DNA from: an uncultured Chitinophaga sp.
GTDB taxonomy: Bacteria > Bacteroidota > Bacteroidia > Chitinophagales > Chitinophagaceae
Length of the DNA: 64,000 bases
Assembly (NCBI RefSeq): GCF_902168175.1
Contig: NZ_CABHOU010000021.1
Coordinates: forward strand, 1 to 64,000
Direction of reading: 5' to 3'
Below, piece by piece: positions 25,645 to 34,050 of this stretch. Each line of letters begins with the position of its first letter. The stretch's first letter is position 1. The notes under the pieces are model-generated. The model saw only the letters and a program-made list of their open reading frames with translations. It had not been told where the DNA came from and did no database searches. A program made the translations under genes and the position numbers.

Positions 25645-26052
25645 TTAGAAAATGTATTCGGGAGGTGTAATGTTCCTGCACCTCAGATAAGTGGTGGCCT
25701 GCCCCCTGTGGTGCGTAATATGATCAAGTGTACCAAAGAAACCAACAATCGCCTCTCCTGCTTCGGGCATGGATTTCAATGTATCTTCCAGTAATTTGAA
25801 CGCGTCCTCCAGGTAAGCGATCGTTTCTTTTTTACCTGTCGCCAATACGGGAGGTTCCCAGGCCAGTTCGGTGCCATCTATAAGACTTGCCTTAAACCAA
25901 TAAATACCATATGCTATGTGGTGAAATAATTCGTTAAAACCCCACACAGCATCCGCAGGTTTAAAGTCATAATCCCTTTCGGGCATCGCCTCGGCGGTTG
26001 ACAGTGTGTACTGCTTTGCGTTTTTTAGCCTTGCCTGTAATTGTGTTTTCAT
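25645..26052 (-). CDS. DinB-family protein
   Basis: The 135-residue protein is a predicted four-helix bundle of the DinB/YfiT type. The metal-ligand histidines typical of the family appear as ELFHHIAYGIYWF (about residue 42) and DHITHHRGQATTYLR (about 110-124). The HxxxHHRGQ pattern is the family hallmark. DinB proteins bind a metal and several act as thiol-dependent transferases (for example with bacillithiol), but the substrate here is unknown. It lies between the AraC regulator and the DUF1330 gene on the same strand with short spacing, so co-transcription is likely. Confidence 0.9.
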   Translation of the reverse strand: MKTQLQARLKNAKQYTLSTAEAMPERDYDFKPADAVWGFNELFHHIAYGIYWFKASLIDGTELAWEPPVLATGKKETIAYLEDAFKLLEDTLKSMPEAGEAIVGFFGTLDHITHHRGQATTYLRCRNITPPEYIF

Positions 26053-26121
26053 ACCATATTAATTTTGATAGAACAAAGTTAACAGGCGGGTCTGGAGCTT
26101 ATTTAAGACATATTGCTATTT

Positions 26122-26961
26122 TCAGGGTCGCATGTCGGAAGGGGCTTTTCCGTATACATTTTTATAAGAAGCCGAAAAATGTTCCAGGCTATTAAATCCT
26201 GCAGCAAACGCAATGGCAGTGATAGGCTGATGGGTATTTTTTATCTGAATGGTGGCCTGCGCCAGTCGAACACGCAACAGGTAAGTATATGGCGTAACCC
26301 CTGTTAGTTGCTTGAACACGCGGCTGAAATGGAAGGAACTTAAATTACCTACAGCTGCCAGTTGCGTAAGGGAGATATCGTCCGTAAAATGATTGTTCAC
26401 ATAGTGCTTTACAGATGCAATAACAGGCAGATAATATTTCTTTTGTTTATAGTTCAGTAACGGAATTTTCAACCGCGCACTATCTGCCGAAAGCACCTTC
26501 AGTAAAAGATCTGCGATCAGTTGCTCTACAAACAAACTTTGCCGGTGCGGCTTAGCCAGTTCATGAAAAATAATGTGATGAAGGTGTTCTGTTTGGGGCG
26601 TTGCTTTTACTAAAACCGACTGAATATCCGGATTGTTAAAGAACCAGGAGAAATCCTCCGCCTGTGCTTTCACGGACCCGAAGTTTTCGGCCGATAAAGA
26701 GAAGATCGTGCACTCATCTGGTAAATCATGCACATGCCTTACCCTGTGCTCGTAACCGGGTTTACAAACCAGGAATAAACCATGATGTGCATCCAGGTCG
26801 TTCCGGAATACCTTAAATTCGAAATTACCTTTACGGATGTAGGCGATGGAAAAAGTATCCTGGTGTTCGCTTTTGGATATTGCGCACTCGCTGCACCGGC
26901 ATAAGAAATTATGCACGGAACAAAGCGGTGAGTTATATAATGTGGTAACATCTGCCTGCAT
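26122..26961 (-). CDS. AraC-family regulator with N-terminal cysteine cluster
   Basis: The 279-residue protein has an N-terminal cupin-like sensor half and a C-terminal AraC/XylS double HTH (DISLTQLAAVGNLSSFHFSRVFKQLTG, then QPITAIAFAAGFNSLEHFSASYKNVYGKAPSDMRP). The first 33 residues hold four cysteines and two histidines: C14, H17, C21, C23, C26 and H33, in the segment CSVHNFLCRCSECAISKSEH. This has the density of a metal or thiol-redox site and is unusual for this class. The gene heads the DinB/DUF1330 group (69 and 17 bases spacing). Control of those genes is inferred from position; the inducer is unknown. Confidence 0.9.
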   Translation of the reverse strand: MQADVTTLYNSPLCSVHNFLCRCSECAISKSEHQDTFSIAYIRKGNFEFKVFRNDLDAHHGLFLVCKPGYEHRVRHVHDLPDECTIFSLSAENFGSVKAQAEDFSWFFNNPDIQSVLVKATPQTEHLHHIIFHELAKPHRQSLFVEQLIADLLLKVLSADSARLKIPLLNYKQKKYYLPVIASVKHYVNNHFTDDISLTQLAAVGNLSSFHFSRVFKQLTGVTPYTYLLRVRLAQATIQIKNTHQPITAIAFAAGFNSLEHFSASYKNVYGKAPSDMRP

Positions 26962-27037
26962 AACCTTTGTAATTTACGACAAAGTAAGCGGTGGTAAGTG
27001 ACAACAGTATGTCAGCAAGCCAGCCCGGCAAACAAAT

Positions 27038-28219
27038 TTATCTTCTACCGTAAAACATATCCTTCCTGTCCGCCCTTTTCTTGCTGAAATAAGTCTTCAG
27101 CCACTCCTGCTCTTCTGCTACCTTCCGCGCCACATCCTCCACGGCCTTTCCGAGTTGGCCGGGAGTTACGCCGTCGATCTCGGACTCATTAACAGACGCC
27201 AGTTTTGCTATAGCATTTTTAAGTTTATTTTCCGCCGCATTCATCATTTCCTGAATATCAGCGTCTGGCTTTAATGGAGTAAACCGGGCATTTTTATAAT
27301 GAATAAATTCGTTGTATGCATTAATTCCATCATTATAATCCTGTACTGCCGAGTTGTAAGTATTAATTATCTTCTGCCTGCGGGCGTTATCCTGCCCTAT
27401 TTTAATATTATCCAGCTCCACCTGCGTATTCCGCAGCCGGTCGAACAACATCGAATTTTTCAAACCGTTCTTCTGGATTCTGTATACAATACCTTTCAAC
27501 TGTTCCTGGCGGCTCTGGCTTTCATACAACTTCAGGCTGTCGGTATAATTGAAATAGGCTTTAGACAGGTTTACTTCTGTTTTGCCTTCATAAAACTCCT
27601 GGTTAGTAATTGGGAAACGCAGGAACTGCCACAGATAATCAAAAGGCATGTGTGTTTTTATAAGGATTGATGGAGTTGCCTGAAAGTAAGTGTTATTGAT
27701 CCGCCTCACAAATTTGCGCTCCGTAATACTTCCGGCCCCCCAGGTTGGATCGAACATATACCAGGCAGTATCTATCCTGGCCACACACCAGGCATGCGGA
27801 ATATACTCCGTAAATCCGTTTTGTCTGGTATACCCTTCTATTAAATACGATTTGATCCCACACTTTGCACAGAGGTCATTAAACAGCGCTGCATAGTTTT
27901 CACATATGCCCTTTCGCGTTTTTAATGGCTTGTCTATCTTTGCCTCCATTTTCTCATAAAAATTGATTGCAAACACGTTCTCGATATCATACTGGATATT
28001 GGACGCTATCCATATAAAGATCGCCCTTGCCCTGTCCCGGTCGCCCCTGAAGTGAGTATTGATATAGCTGGCCATATCCGTTGTGTTGCGGGTCAGGGAG
28101 TCGGGTAGCTGTAACGCCTTTTTGTCGATCGCCGCAAGCTCCTTCCTGCTGAATGCCTTCTGGGCAAACAACGTGTGCATGAGTGGAAGCAGCATAACGA
28201 GGAACAACACTTGTTTCAT
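27038..28219 (-). CDS. Secreted transglutaminase-like protein
   Basis: The 393-residue protein has a signal peptide (to about residue 20, LFAQ) and a transglutaminase-like cysteine-protease fold. The catalytic triad is visible as C106 (KGICENYAALF), H142 (YIPHAWCVARID) and D157 (WYMFDPTWGAG). Residues 205-390 are helical and charged, with a coiled-coil character (SQSRQEQLKGIVYRIQKNGL and later AENKLKNAIAKLASVNES). Bacterial members are usually proteases or peptidases of the cell envelope, not cross-linkers. It is flanked by the AraC group and the tRNA-Ser locus and is apparently monocistronic. The substrate is unknown. Confidence 0.85.
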   Translation of the reverse strand: MKQVLFLVMLLPLMHTLFAQKAFSRKELAAIDKKALQLPDSLTRNTTDMASYINTHFRGDRDRARAIFIWIASNIQYDIENVFAINFYEKMEAKIDKPLKTRKGICENYAALFNDLCAKCGIKSYLIEGYTRQNGFTEYIPHAWCVARIDTAWYMFDPTWGAGSITERKFVRRINNTYFQATPSILIKTHMPFDYLWQFLRFPITNQEFYEGKTEVNLSKAYFNYTDSLKLYESQSRQEQLKGIVYRIQKNGLKNSMLFDRLRNTQVELDNIKIGQDNARRQKIINTYNSAVQDYNDGINAYNEFIHYKNARFTPLKPDADIQEMMNAAENKLKNAIAKLASVNESEIDGVTPGQLGKAVEDVARKVAEEQEWLKTYFSKKRADRKDMFYGRR

Positions 28220-28336
28220 GGTAATTAGGTTAAGCAGGCGGTTGCCTTGTATCCAAATTTAAGGAAAACGACTAAAGATACGTCTACGAATTGTGGCTGA
28301 CTAAACGCCCGGCATTTTTGCCAGGCTAATTTTCAG

Positions 28337-28376
28337 CGGAGGAAGAGGGATTCGAACCCCCGGACCTGTAACAGTC
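28337..28376 (-). pseudogene. Truncated tandem copy of tRNA-Ser 3' half (second locus)
   Basis: This repeats, on the minus strand, the variable arm to discriminator base of the tRNA-Ser gene at 28450-28534, 113 bases downstream of the matching part of the intact gene. The spacer is about 85% similar by eye to the spacer of the first locus (5831-5903), and the terminator-like stem follows again. The truncated unit therefore existed before, or was copied along with, the duplication of the whole locus. Confidence 0.8.
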
Positions 28377-28408
28377 AAAATAGTTTACGCAAAGACTGGG
28401 GTGTTCCC

Positions 28409-28439
28409 AAAAACAAAAACGCCCGGCATTTTGCCAGGC
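28409..28439 (-). terminator. Terminator of tRNA-Ser copy 2
   Basis: The stem is the same gcctggc/gccgggc as after copy 1 and is followed on the minus strand by gtttttgttttt. It lies 10 bases after the tRNA end. Confidence 0.8.
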
Positions 28440-28449
28440 TAATTTTCAG

Positions 28450-28534
28450 CGGAGGAAGAGGGATTCGAACCCCCGGACCTGTAACAGTCAACAGTTTTCA
28501 AGACTGCCGCAATCGACCGCTCTGCCATTCCTCC
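28450..28534 (-). tRNA. tRNA-Ser (anticodon TGA), second copy
   Basis: This is an 85-base gene with the same acceptor stem, anticodon loop CTTGAAA, long variable arm and T arm as the gene at 5746-5830, in opposite orientation 22.6 kb away. By eye the two genes are identical over their full length, while their flanks have diverged. A TAnnTTTG promoter element sits 4 bases upstream. Confidence 0.95.
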
Positions 28535-28538
28535 GCGG

Positions 28539-28546
28539 CAAAAGTA
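28539..28546 (-). promoter_or_regulatory. Bacteroidota -7 element of tRNA-Ser copy 2
   Basis: On the minus strand this reads TACTTTTG, an exact match to the TAnnTTTG -7 consensus of Bacteroidota housekeeping promoters, ending 4 bases before the mature tRNA. Transcription would start at about the first tRNA base. Copy 1 has CACTTTTG at the matching place, one mismatch. Confidence 0.5.
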
Positions 28547-28643
28547 TAAAATGGATTACATTTTAAAAAAAATATTTGCAGTATTTTTTATCAATCCTTC
28601 TAAAACCTTTACTACAGAGGGTTACAGGAGAAAAATATTTTAA

Positions 28644-29225
28644 CTACACCTCATCTTTTGTGATCCACTTGCCTGTAACGGGCGGCACGTAGGCGTCCAT
28701 CAGCTCCAGTAACGTATGTACGTTGTCACTAACCAGCAGCATGTCCCGGTTCTCTTTTTTCAATAACTGTTCAGCTGTCATATGATCCAAAAGCGCGATA
28801 AGACTGTCGTAAAAACCTCTCACATTTAGTAACCCTACCGGCTTTTTATGTAACCCTAACTGCCCCCAGGTTAGTATTTCGAACAATTCCTCCAGCGTAC
28901 CGAAGCCGCCGGGCAGCGCTATAATACCATCGCAGAGATCATTCATCTTCGTTTTACGGGCGTGCATGCTGTCCACTACGATCAGTTCTGTAAGACCTGT
29001 ATGGGCTATCTCTTTGCTGCGTAAGAAGTCGGGCAGCACACCAATTACCTTACCACCGGCAGATAAGGCACCATCCGCCACAGCGCCCATCAACCCTACC
29101 CTCGCACCGCCATACACCAGGCCCATCCCCTTTTCCGCCAATACCTGGCCGGTTTCGAAGGCCGCTTCCATGTATGCCCTGTTTTCGCCTGGACTGGAGG
29201 CGCAAAAAACGGTTACGCTTTTCAT
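28644..29225 (-). CDS. LOG-family (TIGR00730-type) protein
   Basis: The 193-residue protein has the Rossmann-like LOG fold: the start VTVFCASSPGENRAYMEAA, then GLVYGGARVGLMGAVADGAL, then MHARKTKMNDLCDGIIALPGG, and the signature PGGFGTLEELFE at about residues 104-115. LOG enzymes are cytokinin-riboside 5'-monophosphate phosphoribohydrolases in plants; bacterial members hydrolyse AMP-type nucleotides and were long mislabelled lysine decarboxylases. The PGGxGTxxE motif is intact, so it should be active. It lies between the tRNA-Ser locus and the terminator of the RND operon, and is probably monocistronic. Confidence 0.92.
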   Translation of the reverse strand: MKSVTVFCASSPGENRAYMEAAFETGQVLAEKGMGLVYGGARVGLMGAVADGALSAGGKVIGVLPDFLRSKEIAHTGLTELIVVDSMHARKTKMNDLCDGIIALPGGFGTLEELFEILTWGQLGLHKKPVGLLNVRGFYDSLIALLDHMTAEQLLKKENRDMLLVSDNVHTLLELMDAYVPPVTGKWITKDEV

Positions 29226-29263
29226 CTCATTTTGTTTTATCGTTCAAATGTAAGGAAATAAAG

Positions 29264-29289
29264 AAGCCGGGATAAGACTATCCCGGCTA
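29264..29289 (-). terminator. Terminator after the RND efflux operon
   Basis: The stem agccgggata / tatcccggct with a 4-base loop is followed on the minus strand by a moderately T-rich tail. It lies about 90 bases after the stop of the outer-membrane factor gene. Confidence 0.65.
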
Positions 29290-29375
29290 TATAGTTAACC
29301 TACAACTGTTACACTATTAACAATCCGCTATGCCGTAGCATTGCGGCCTGTTAAGAACTTATTTATTAAAAAGAG

Positions 29376-30776
29376 TTATTTCCATCCTCCGCCTAACGCA
29401 CGGTAAAGATCTACCGTTGCGGTAAGCTGCCTTCTCTTCACGTCGGCCTGGTTTAACTCGGCCTGCAACGTGTATCCTTGCGCGGTAATTACCTCAAGGT
29501 AGTTGGCCAAGCCGCTCTGGAATAACATCCTGGCCTGCTGCACCGACTTATTAGAGGTTTGCACCTGTGCATCTGCAATCCGTTGCTGCTCCTTCAGTTT
29601 ATCAGCACTCACCAATGCATCGCTCACTTCTCTCACGGCATTTGTTACCGACTGTCTGAAACCTATCACTGCCTGCTCCCGCTGCACCTGCGCCACCTCG
29701 TACTGCGTTTTCAACCGCCTTTGCTGAAATACGGGCTGCATAATATTGCCCGCCACGGTACCAAACAACGAGTTCGGAATGCTGAACCAGTCGCTCGCCT
29801 TAAGGGCGTTAAGACCACCGCTGGCTGTAATGCTCAACGCGGGATACATACTGGCCTGCGCCACACCCACGTTCGCATTGGCCGCCTGCAATGCCAGCTC
29901 CGATGCTTTTACATCGGGACGGTTAGCAGTCACCTCGGCCGGAATACCGGTGTAGAGGCTATCCCAAAGCGTTACCTGCTCCAGTGAACTGTTACGAACG
30001 ATAGCGCCGGGCATATTGCCCGTGAGAATACTTAATGCGTTTTCCTGTATCGTGATGGCCTGCTGTAACTGTGGCACCAGGGCCTCTGCTGTTTGTTTCT
30101 GGGAGATGGACTGCTGCACCGCCAGCTCAGTTACCTGCCCGGCTGTTTTCTGCATGCTGATCATCTTTACGATGGTATCGCTGAGCGCTACATTGCGTTG
30201 CGCAATGCGTAACTGGGCATCCAGCATCAGCAGGTTAAAATAACCGCTGGCTACATTGGCTACCAGGGCGGTTTGCACTGCTTTGGCGCCTTCGTAAGAT
30301 TGCAGGTAAGTAGCTAATGATGCTTCTTTCTGCCTTCTCAGTTTGCCCCATACATCTATCTCCCAGCTTAAACCTACACCGAGTGTGAAATCTTCGATGT
30401 GGGTTGTTTTCAGGAAGTTCTCCAGGCTTACGCCGTTAAGACTGTTCTTGGAAGGAATAGAGGTATTTGCCGTGGCATTTGCGGTTAAAGAAGGAAAGAA
30501 TGCAGCCTTCGACTGCTTTACATAAGCCTGGGCCTCGTCTATCCTTTTAAGCGCTATCTGCAAATCGAAATTACCTTTTACGGCCGCTTCCAGTAACTGC
30601 TGTAAGGCAGGGTCGCGGAAGAATTCTTTCCAGGCGGTGTTACCAATGCTGCTGTCTGCGGCCGGTTGCTGCCCGAAAGAAGCTGGCAGCGCTACTTCCG
30701 GACGCTGGTAGTTGCGGCCTACGGTGCAGGCCGAAAGGGCCGCTGCCAGTACTATGAATTGAATATACTTAGTCAT
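29376..30776 (-). CDS. RND efflux outer-membrane lipoprotein (NodT/OprM type)
   Basis: The protein has 466 residues from the ATG at 30776, chosen because it places a lipoprotein signal first (MTKYIQFIVLAAALSAC, cysteine 17). A longer reading to 30809 would overlap the permease gene and displace the signal. The TolC-like body shows two outer-membrane-efflux repeats with long coiled-coil helices (DLQIALKRIDEAQAYVKQSKAAFFPSL; ANRPDVKASELALQAANANVGVAQASMYPAL). It forms the trimeric exit duct of the tripartite pump. It starts 13 bases after the permease stop and is the last gene of the operon. Confidence 0.93.
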   Translation of the reverse strand: MTKYIQFIVLAAALSACTVGRNYQRPEVALPASFGQQPAADSSIGNTAWKEFFRDPALQQLLEAAVKGNFDLQIALKRIDEAQAYVKQSKAAFFPSLTANATANTSIPSKNSLNGVSLENFLKTTHIEDFTLGVGLSWEIDVWGKLRRQKEASLATYLQSYEGAKAVQTALVANVASGYFNLLMLDAQLRIAQRNVALSDTIVKMISMQKTAGQVTELAVQQSISQKQTAEALVPQLQQAITIQENALSILTGNMPGAIVRNSSLEQVTLWDSLYTGIPAEVTANRPDVKASELALQAANANVGVAQASMYPALSITASGGLNALKASDWFSIPNSLFGTVAGNIMQPVFQQRRLKTQYEVAQVQREQAVIGFRQSVTNAVREVSDALVSADKLKEQQRIADAQVQTSNKSVQQARMLFQSGLANYLEVITAQGYTLQAELNQADVKRRQLTATVDLYRALGGGWK

Positions 30777-30789
30777 CTTGTTGCTTCTT

Positions 30790-33700
30790 TTAAACTGTTT
30801 GGAGGTCATTGCTTACCTGGGGCTTTTTACCGCTTACCTTTTCCTGTAAGTGCTGGAAAATGATATACAGTACCGGGATGATAAACAGACCGAGTATTAC
30901 ACCGCTAAGCATACCGCCCGCTGCGCCGATACTGATGGACTGGTTACCTTTCGCCGAAGCGCCTGTTGCACGCATCAATGGAATAAGACCTACTATGAAT
31001 GCCAGGGATGTCATTATGATCGGACGCAAACGTAACTGTGCGGCCTGTAATGCGGCGTTTAGTAATCCCATACCCTGCCTGCGGCGCTGTACCGCGTACT
31101 CCACGATAAGAATGGCATTTTTGGCCAGCAAACCGATGAGCATGATCAAACCTACCTGTACGTATATGTTGTTCTCAATACCGGCCAGGTTAATGAATAC
31201 GAACACGCCGAATATACCGGTTGGGATCGTGAGGATTACCGCGAACGGCAGGATGTAACTTTCGTACTGTGCCGCCAGCAGGAAGTATACGAATATCAGA
31301 CACAGCATGAAGATCAGGCCAGCCTGTCCGCCCGCATCAATTTCTTCTTTAGTCATACCTACCCATTCGTGGGTGTAACCGCGTGGCAGGTATTGCGCTG
31401 CTACTTCGTTTACGGCTTTGATCGCATCACCGGTGCTGTAGCCTGGTTTAGGCTGACCGTTAATAGTTACGGCATTGAACAGGTTGTTACGGGTTACCGT
31501 TTCAGGACCGTATACTTTCTTCAGCGTTACCAGTCCGTTTACCGGCACCATTTCGCCCAGGTTGTTCTTCACAAAAATGTTATCCATTGATGTGGGATCG
31601 GCGCGGAATGGTACATCGGCCTGCATAATTACGCGGTAGTATTTACCGAAGCGGTTAAAGTCGGAAGCAAAAGTGCTACCATAATATACCTGCAGTGTTT
31701 GCAGCAGATCGCCTACGGAAACGCCCAGCTGTTTTGCCTTTTGCTCGTCCAGTTCTACACTGTATTGCGGGTTGCCGGTGTTAAAAGTGGTAAAAGCAAA
31801 CGCGATCTCTTTACGTTTCATCAATTCTCCTATGAAACCGTATGCGGTTTCGCCCAGCTTACCGAGCTCTCCTGCCGTACGGTCCTGCAGTATCACCTCA
31901 AATCCATCTACGTTACTAAAGCCTGGTACTGTTGGCATGGTAAAGAGGAACACATTTGCTTCTGATATTTTAGACAGCTCGCCGTTCATTTGCGCCAGTA
32001 TGGCGTTCATGTCTTTGACCTCACCACGTTCGGCATGTGGTTTCATTTTGGCGAAACCTACTGCGTAAGCGGAGCTGTTAGAGTTGGTGATGATGTTGAG
32101 GCCTGCTACGCTCAGATCGAGGTATACGCCTTCTTTCTGTTGCACCACGCTGTCGATCTTGTGGATCGCGTCTTTCGTTCTTTGCAGTGAAGAACCTGCG
32201 GGCATGTTGACTGCGTATACGAAGAAGCTCTGGTCTTCGGAAGGAATAAAGCCGGTAGGCGTTGTCTTCACCATCCAGAAAGTGGCGGCGCTTATCACCA
32301 CCAGCCCGAGAATGGCTACCCATTTCCTTCTCACCAAAAACTGTATACTGTGAATATATTTAGCGGTGATGGCATTAAACGCGGCGTTAAATGCTTTGAA
32401 GAACCTGCCACCAAAACCTTTGGTAGCAAATTGCAGCTTACCGTTTGCCTGCGCTGGCGCATGCTCGTCATCATGATGCGTGTTTTTCAGTAACAGCGCA
32501 CAAAGTGCAGGGCTCAGCGTTAACGCGTTCAGTGCCGATATCAGGATCGCAATGGCCAGCGTGAAGGCGAACTGGCGGTAAAACACACCTACAGGACCTT
32601 GCATAAAACCTACGGGCAGGAACACCGCGGACATTACCAGGGTAATGGACACGATCGCGCCGGATATCTCACTCATCGACTGTACGGTGGCATCTTTCGC
32701 ATTCATCTTCACCCGTTCCATCTTGGAGTGTACTGCTTCTACCACCACGATCGCATCGTCCACTACTATACCAATGGCCAGTACGAGGGCGAACAGGGTG
32801 AGCAGGTTGATGGAGAAACCAAACAACTGCATGAAGAAGAAGGTACCAATAATAGCTACAGGCACTGCAATCGCCGGGATCAGCGTAGAGCGGAAATCCT
32901 GCAGGAAGATGAACACTACGATAAATACGAGGATGAAGGCCTCTACCAGGGTATGTTTAACCTGGTCGATCGACTGGTCAAGATACTCTTTGGTGCTGTA
33001 GATGATCGTTTGTTCCACACCACCGGGCAACTGCGCTTCCGACTTCTTCATCAGCTCTTTGATGGCTGTCTGGATGTCGTTGGCGTTGGAGCCTGCTGTC
33101 TGGAAGATGGCAATACCAATACCTTCCTTGTTGTTAATCCTTGTTTCGGTGCTGTAGCTGAAAGAACCCAGTTCTACACGGGCTACATCTTTCAATCTTA
33201 ATACAGAACCATCGGGATTAGCTTTGAGGATGATATTTTCGTATTGCTCGTTTTTATTGAGTTTGCCTTTGTATTTAATCACGTATTCGAACGACTCCTT
33301 ACTGCTTTCGCCGAAACGGCCGGGTGCTGCTTCCAGGTTCTGATCGCGGATAGCGCCCAGTACTTCCTGGGGCGACATATTATTGGCGGTCAGGCGGTCG
33401 GGGTTCAGCCAAATACGCATAGAATAGTCCTTACCACCAAACACCTGCACCTGTCCCACACCGGGCACACGCTGCAATTCAGGAATGATGTTGATCTTAG
33501 CATAGTTCTGCAGGAACGTTTCATCGTACGCAGTATCCTTTGCTAAAAGGTTTACCACCATGATCATGCTGTTCTGCTGTTTCTGCGTGGAGATACCTGC
33601 CTGTACTACCTCTGCAGGCATCAGGTTAGTAGCTTTCGCCACGCGGTTCTGCACGTTTACCGCCGCTAAGTCAGGATCGGTACCCAGTTTAAAATATACG

Positions 33701-33972
33701 TTCAGGGCCATGGAGCCGTCGTTGTTGGAAGTAGAGGTCATGTAAGTCATGTTCTCTACACCATTCACCGCTTCTTCGAGCGGCGTGGCCACCGAGCGGG
33801 CCACTACTTCGGCATTGGCACCGGGGTACAGGGCTGTAACCTGTACGCTGGGCGGCGCAATATCCGGGAACTGCGCCACCGGCAGTGATATGAGCGACAG
33901 GGTGCCCAGCAGTACCAATATGATGGAAACTACTGTAGCCAACACCGGTCTTTCTATGAATTTCTTTAACAT
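30790..33972 (-). CDS. RND efflux permease (HAE1/AcrB type)
   Basis: The 1060-residue inner-membrane proton/drug antiporter has twelve expected helices and two large periplasmic loops. The start MLKKFIERPVLATVVSIILVLLG is typical. The proton-relay residues are present: the paired aspartates in LAIGIVVDDAIVVVEA (helix 4) and the lysine in GLLAKNAILIVEYA (helix 10). Family phrases SVQVTALYPGANAEVV and QFPDIAPP are intact. It pumps amphiphilic drugs, dyes or detergents from the periplasm and inner leaflet through the adjacent adaptor and outer-membrane factor. It lies 78 bases after the adaptor gene. Substrate range cannot be predicted. Confidence 0.96.
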   Translation of the reverse strand: MLKKFIERPVLATVVSIILVLLGTLSLISLPVAQFPDIAPPSVQVTALYPGANAEVVARSVATPLEEAVNGVENMTYMTSTSNNDGSMALNVYFKLGTDPDLAAVNVQNRVAKATNLMPAEVVQAGISTQKQQNSMIMVVNLLAKDTAYDETFLQNYAKINIIPELQRVPGVGQVQVFGGKDYSMRIWLNPDRLTANNMSPQEVLGAIRDQNLEAAPGRFGESSKESFEYVIKYKGKLNKNEQYENIILKANPDGSVLRLKDVARVELGSFSYSTETRINNKEGIGIAIFQTAGSNANDIQTAIKELMKKSEAQLPGGVEQTIIYSTKEYLDQSIDQVKHTLVEAFILVFIVVFIFLQDFRSTLIPAIAVPVAIIGTFFFMQLFGFSINLLTLFALVLAIGIVVDDAIVVVEAVHSKMERVKMNAKDATVQSMSEISGAIVSITLVMSAVFLPVGFMQGPVGVFYRQFAFTLAIAILISALNALTLSPALCALLLKNTHHDDEHAPAQANGKLQFATKGFGGRFFKAFNAAFNAITAKYIHSIQFLVRRKWVAILGLVVISAATFWMVKTTPTGFIPSEDQSFFVYAVNMPAGSSLQRTKDAIHKIDSVVQQKEGVYLDLSVAGLNIITNSNSSAYAVGFAKMKPHAERGEVKDMNAILAQMNGELSKISEANVFLFTMPTVPGFSNVDGFEVILQDRTAGELGKLGETAYGFIGELMKRKEIAFAFTTFNTGNPQYSVELDEQKAKQLGVSVGDLLQTLQVYYGSTFASDFNRFGKYYRVIMQADVPFRADPTSMDNIFVKNNLGEMVPVNGLVTLKKVYGPETVTRNNLFNAVTINGQPKPGYSTGDAIKAVNEVAAQYLPRGYTHEWVGMTKEEIDAGGQAGLIFMLCLIFVYFLLAAQYESYILPFAVILTIPTGIFGVFVFINLAGIENNIYVQVGLIMLIGLLAKNAILIVEYAVQRRRQGMGLLNAALQAAQLRLRPIIMTSLAFIVGLIPLMRATGASAKGNQSISIGAAGGMLSGVILGLFIIPVLYIIFQHLQEKVSGKKPQVSNDLQTV

Positions 33973-34050
33973 CGTAGCAATAGTTTTTAAGTCCGGCAGC
34001 AGCCATGGCTGCCGGCATGAGGCGAATAGTAGATGCGCTTAGCTGGTTAC

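Noticed and set aside
5746..28534. Genomic island bounded by tRNA-Ser att sites
   Set aside because: The repeats are inverted rather than direct, and no integrase, excisionase or mobilisation gene is present between them.
32599..33201. 200-codon plus-strand ORF
   Set aside because: Antisense shadow of the RND permease; histidine- and tyrosine-rich artefact composition.
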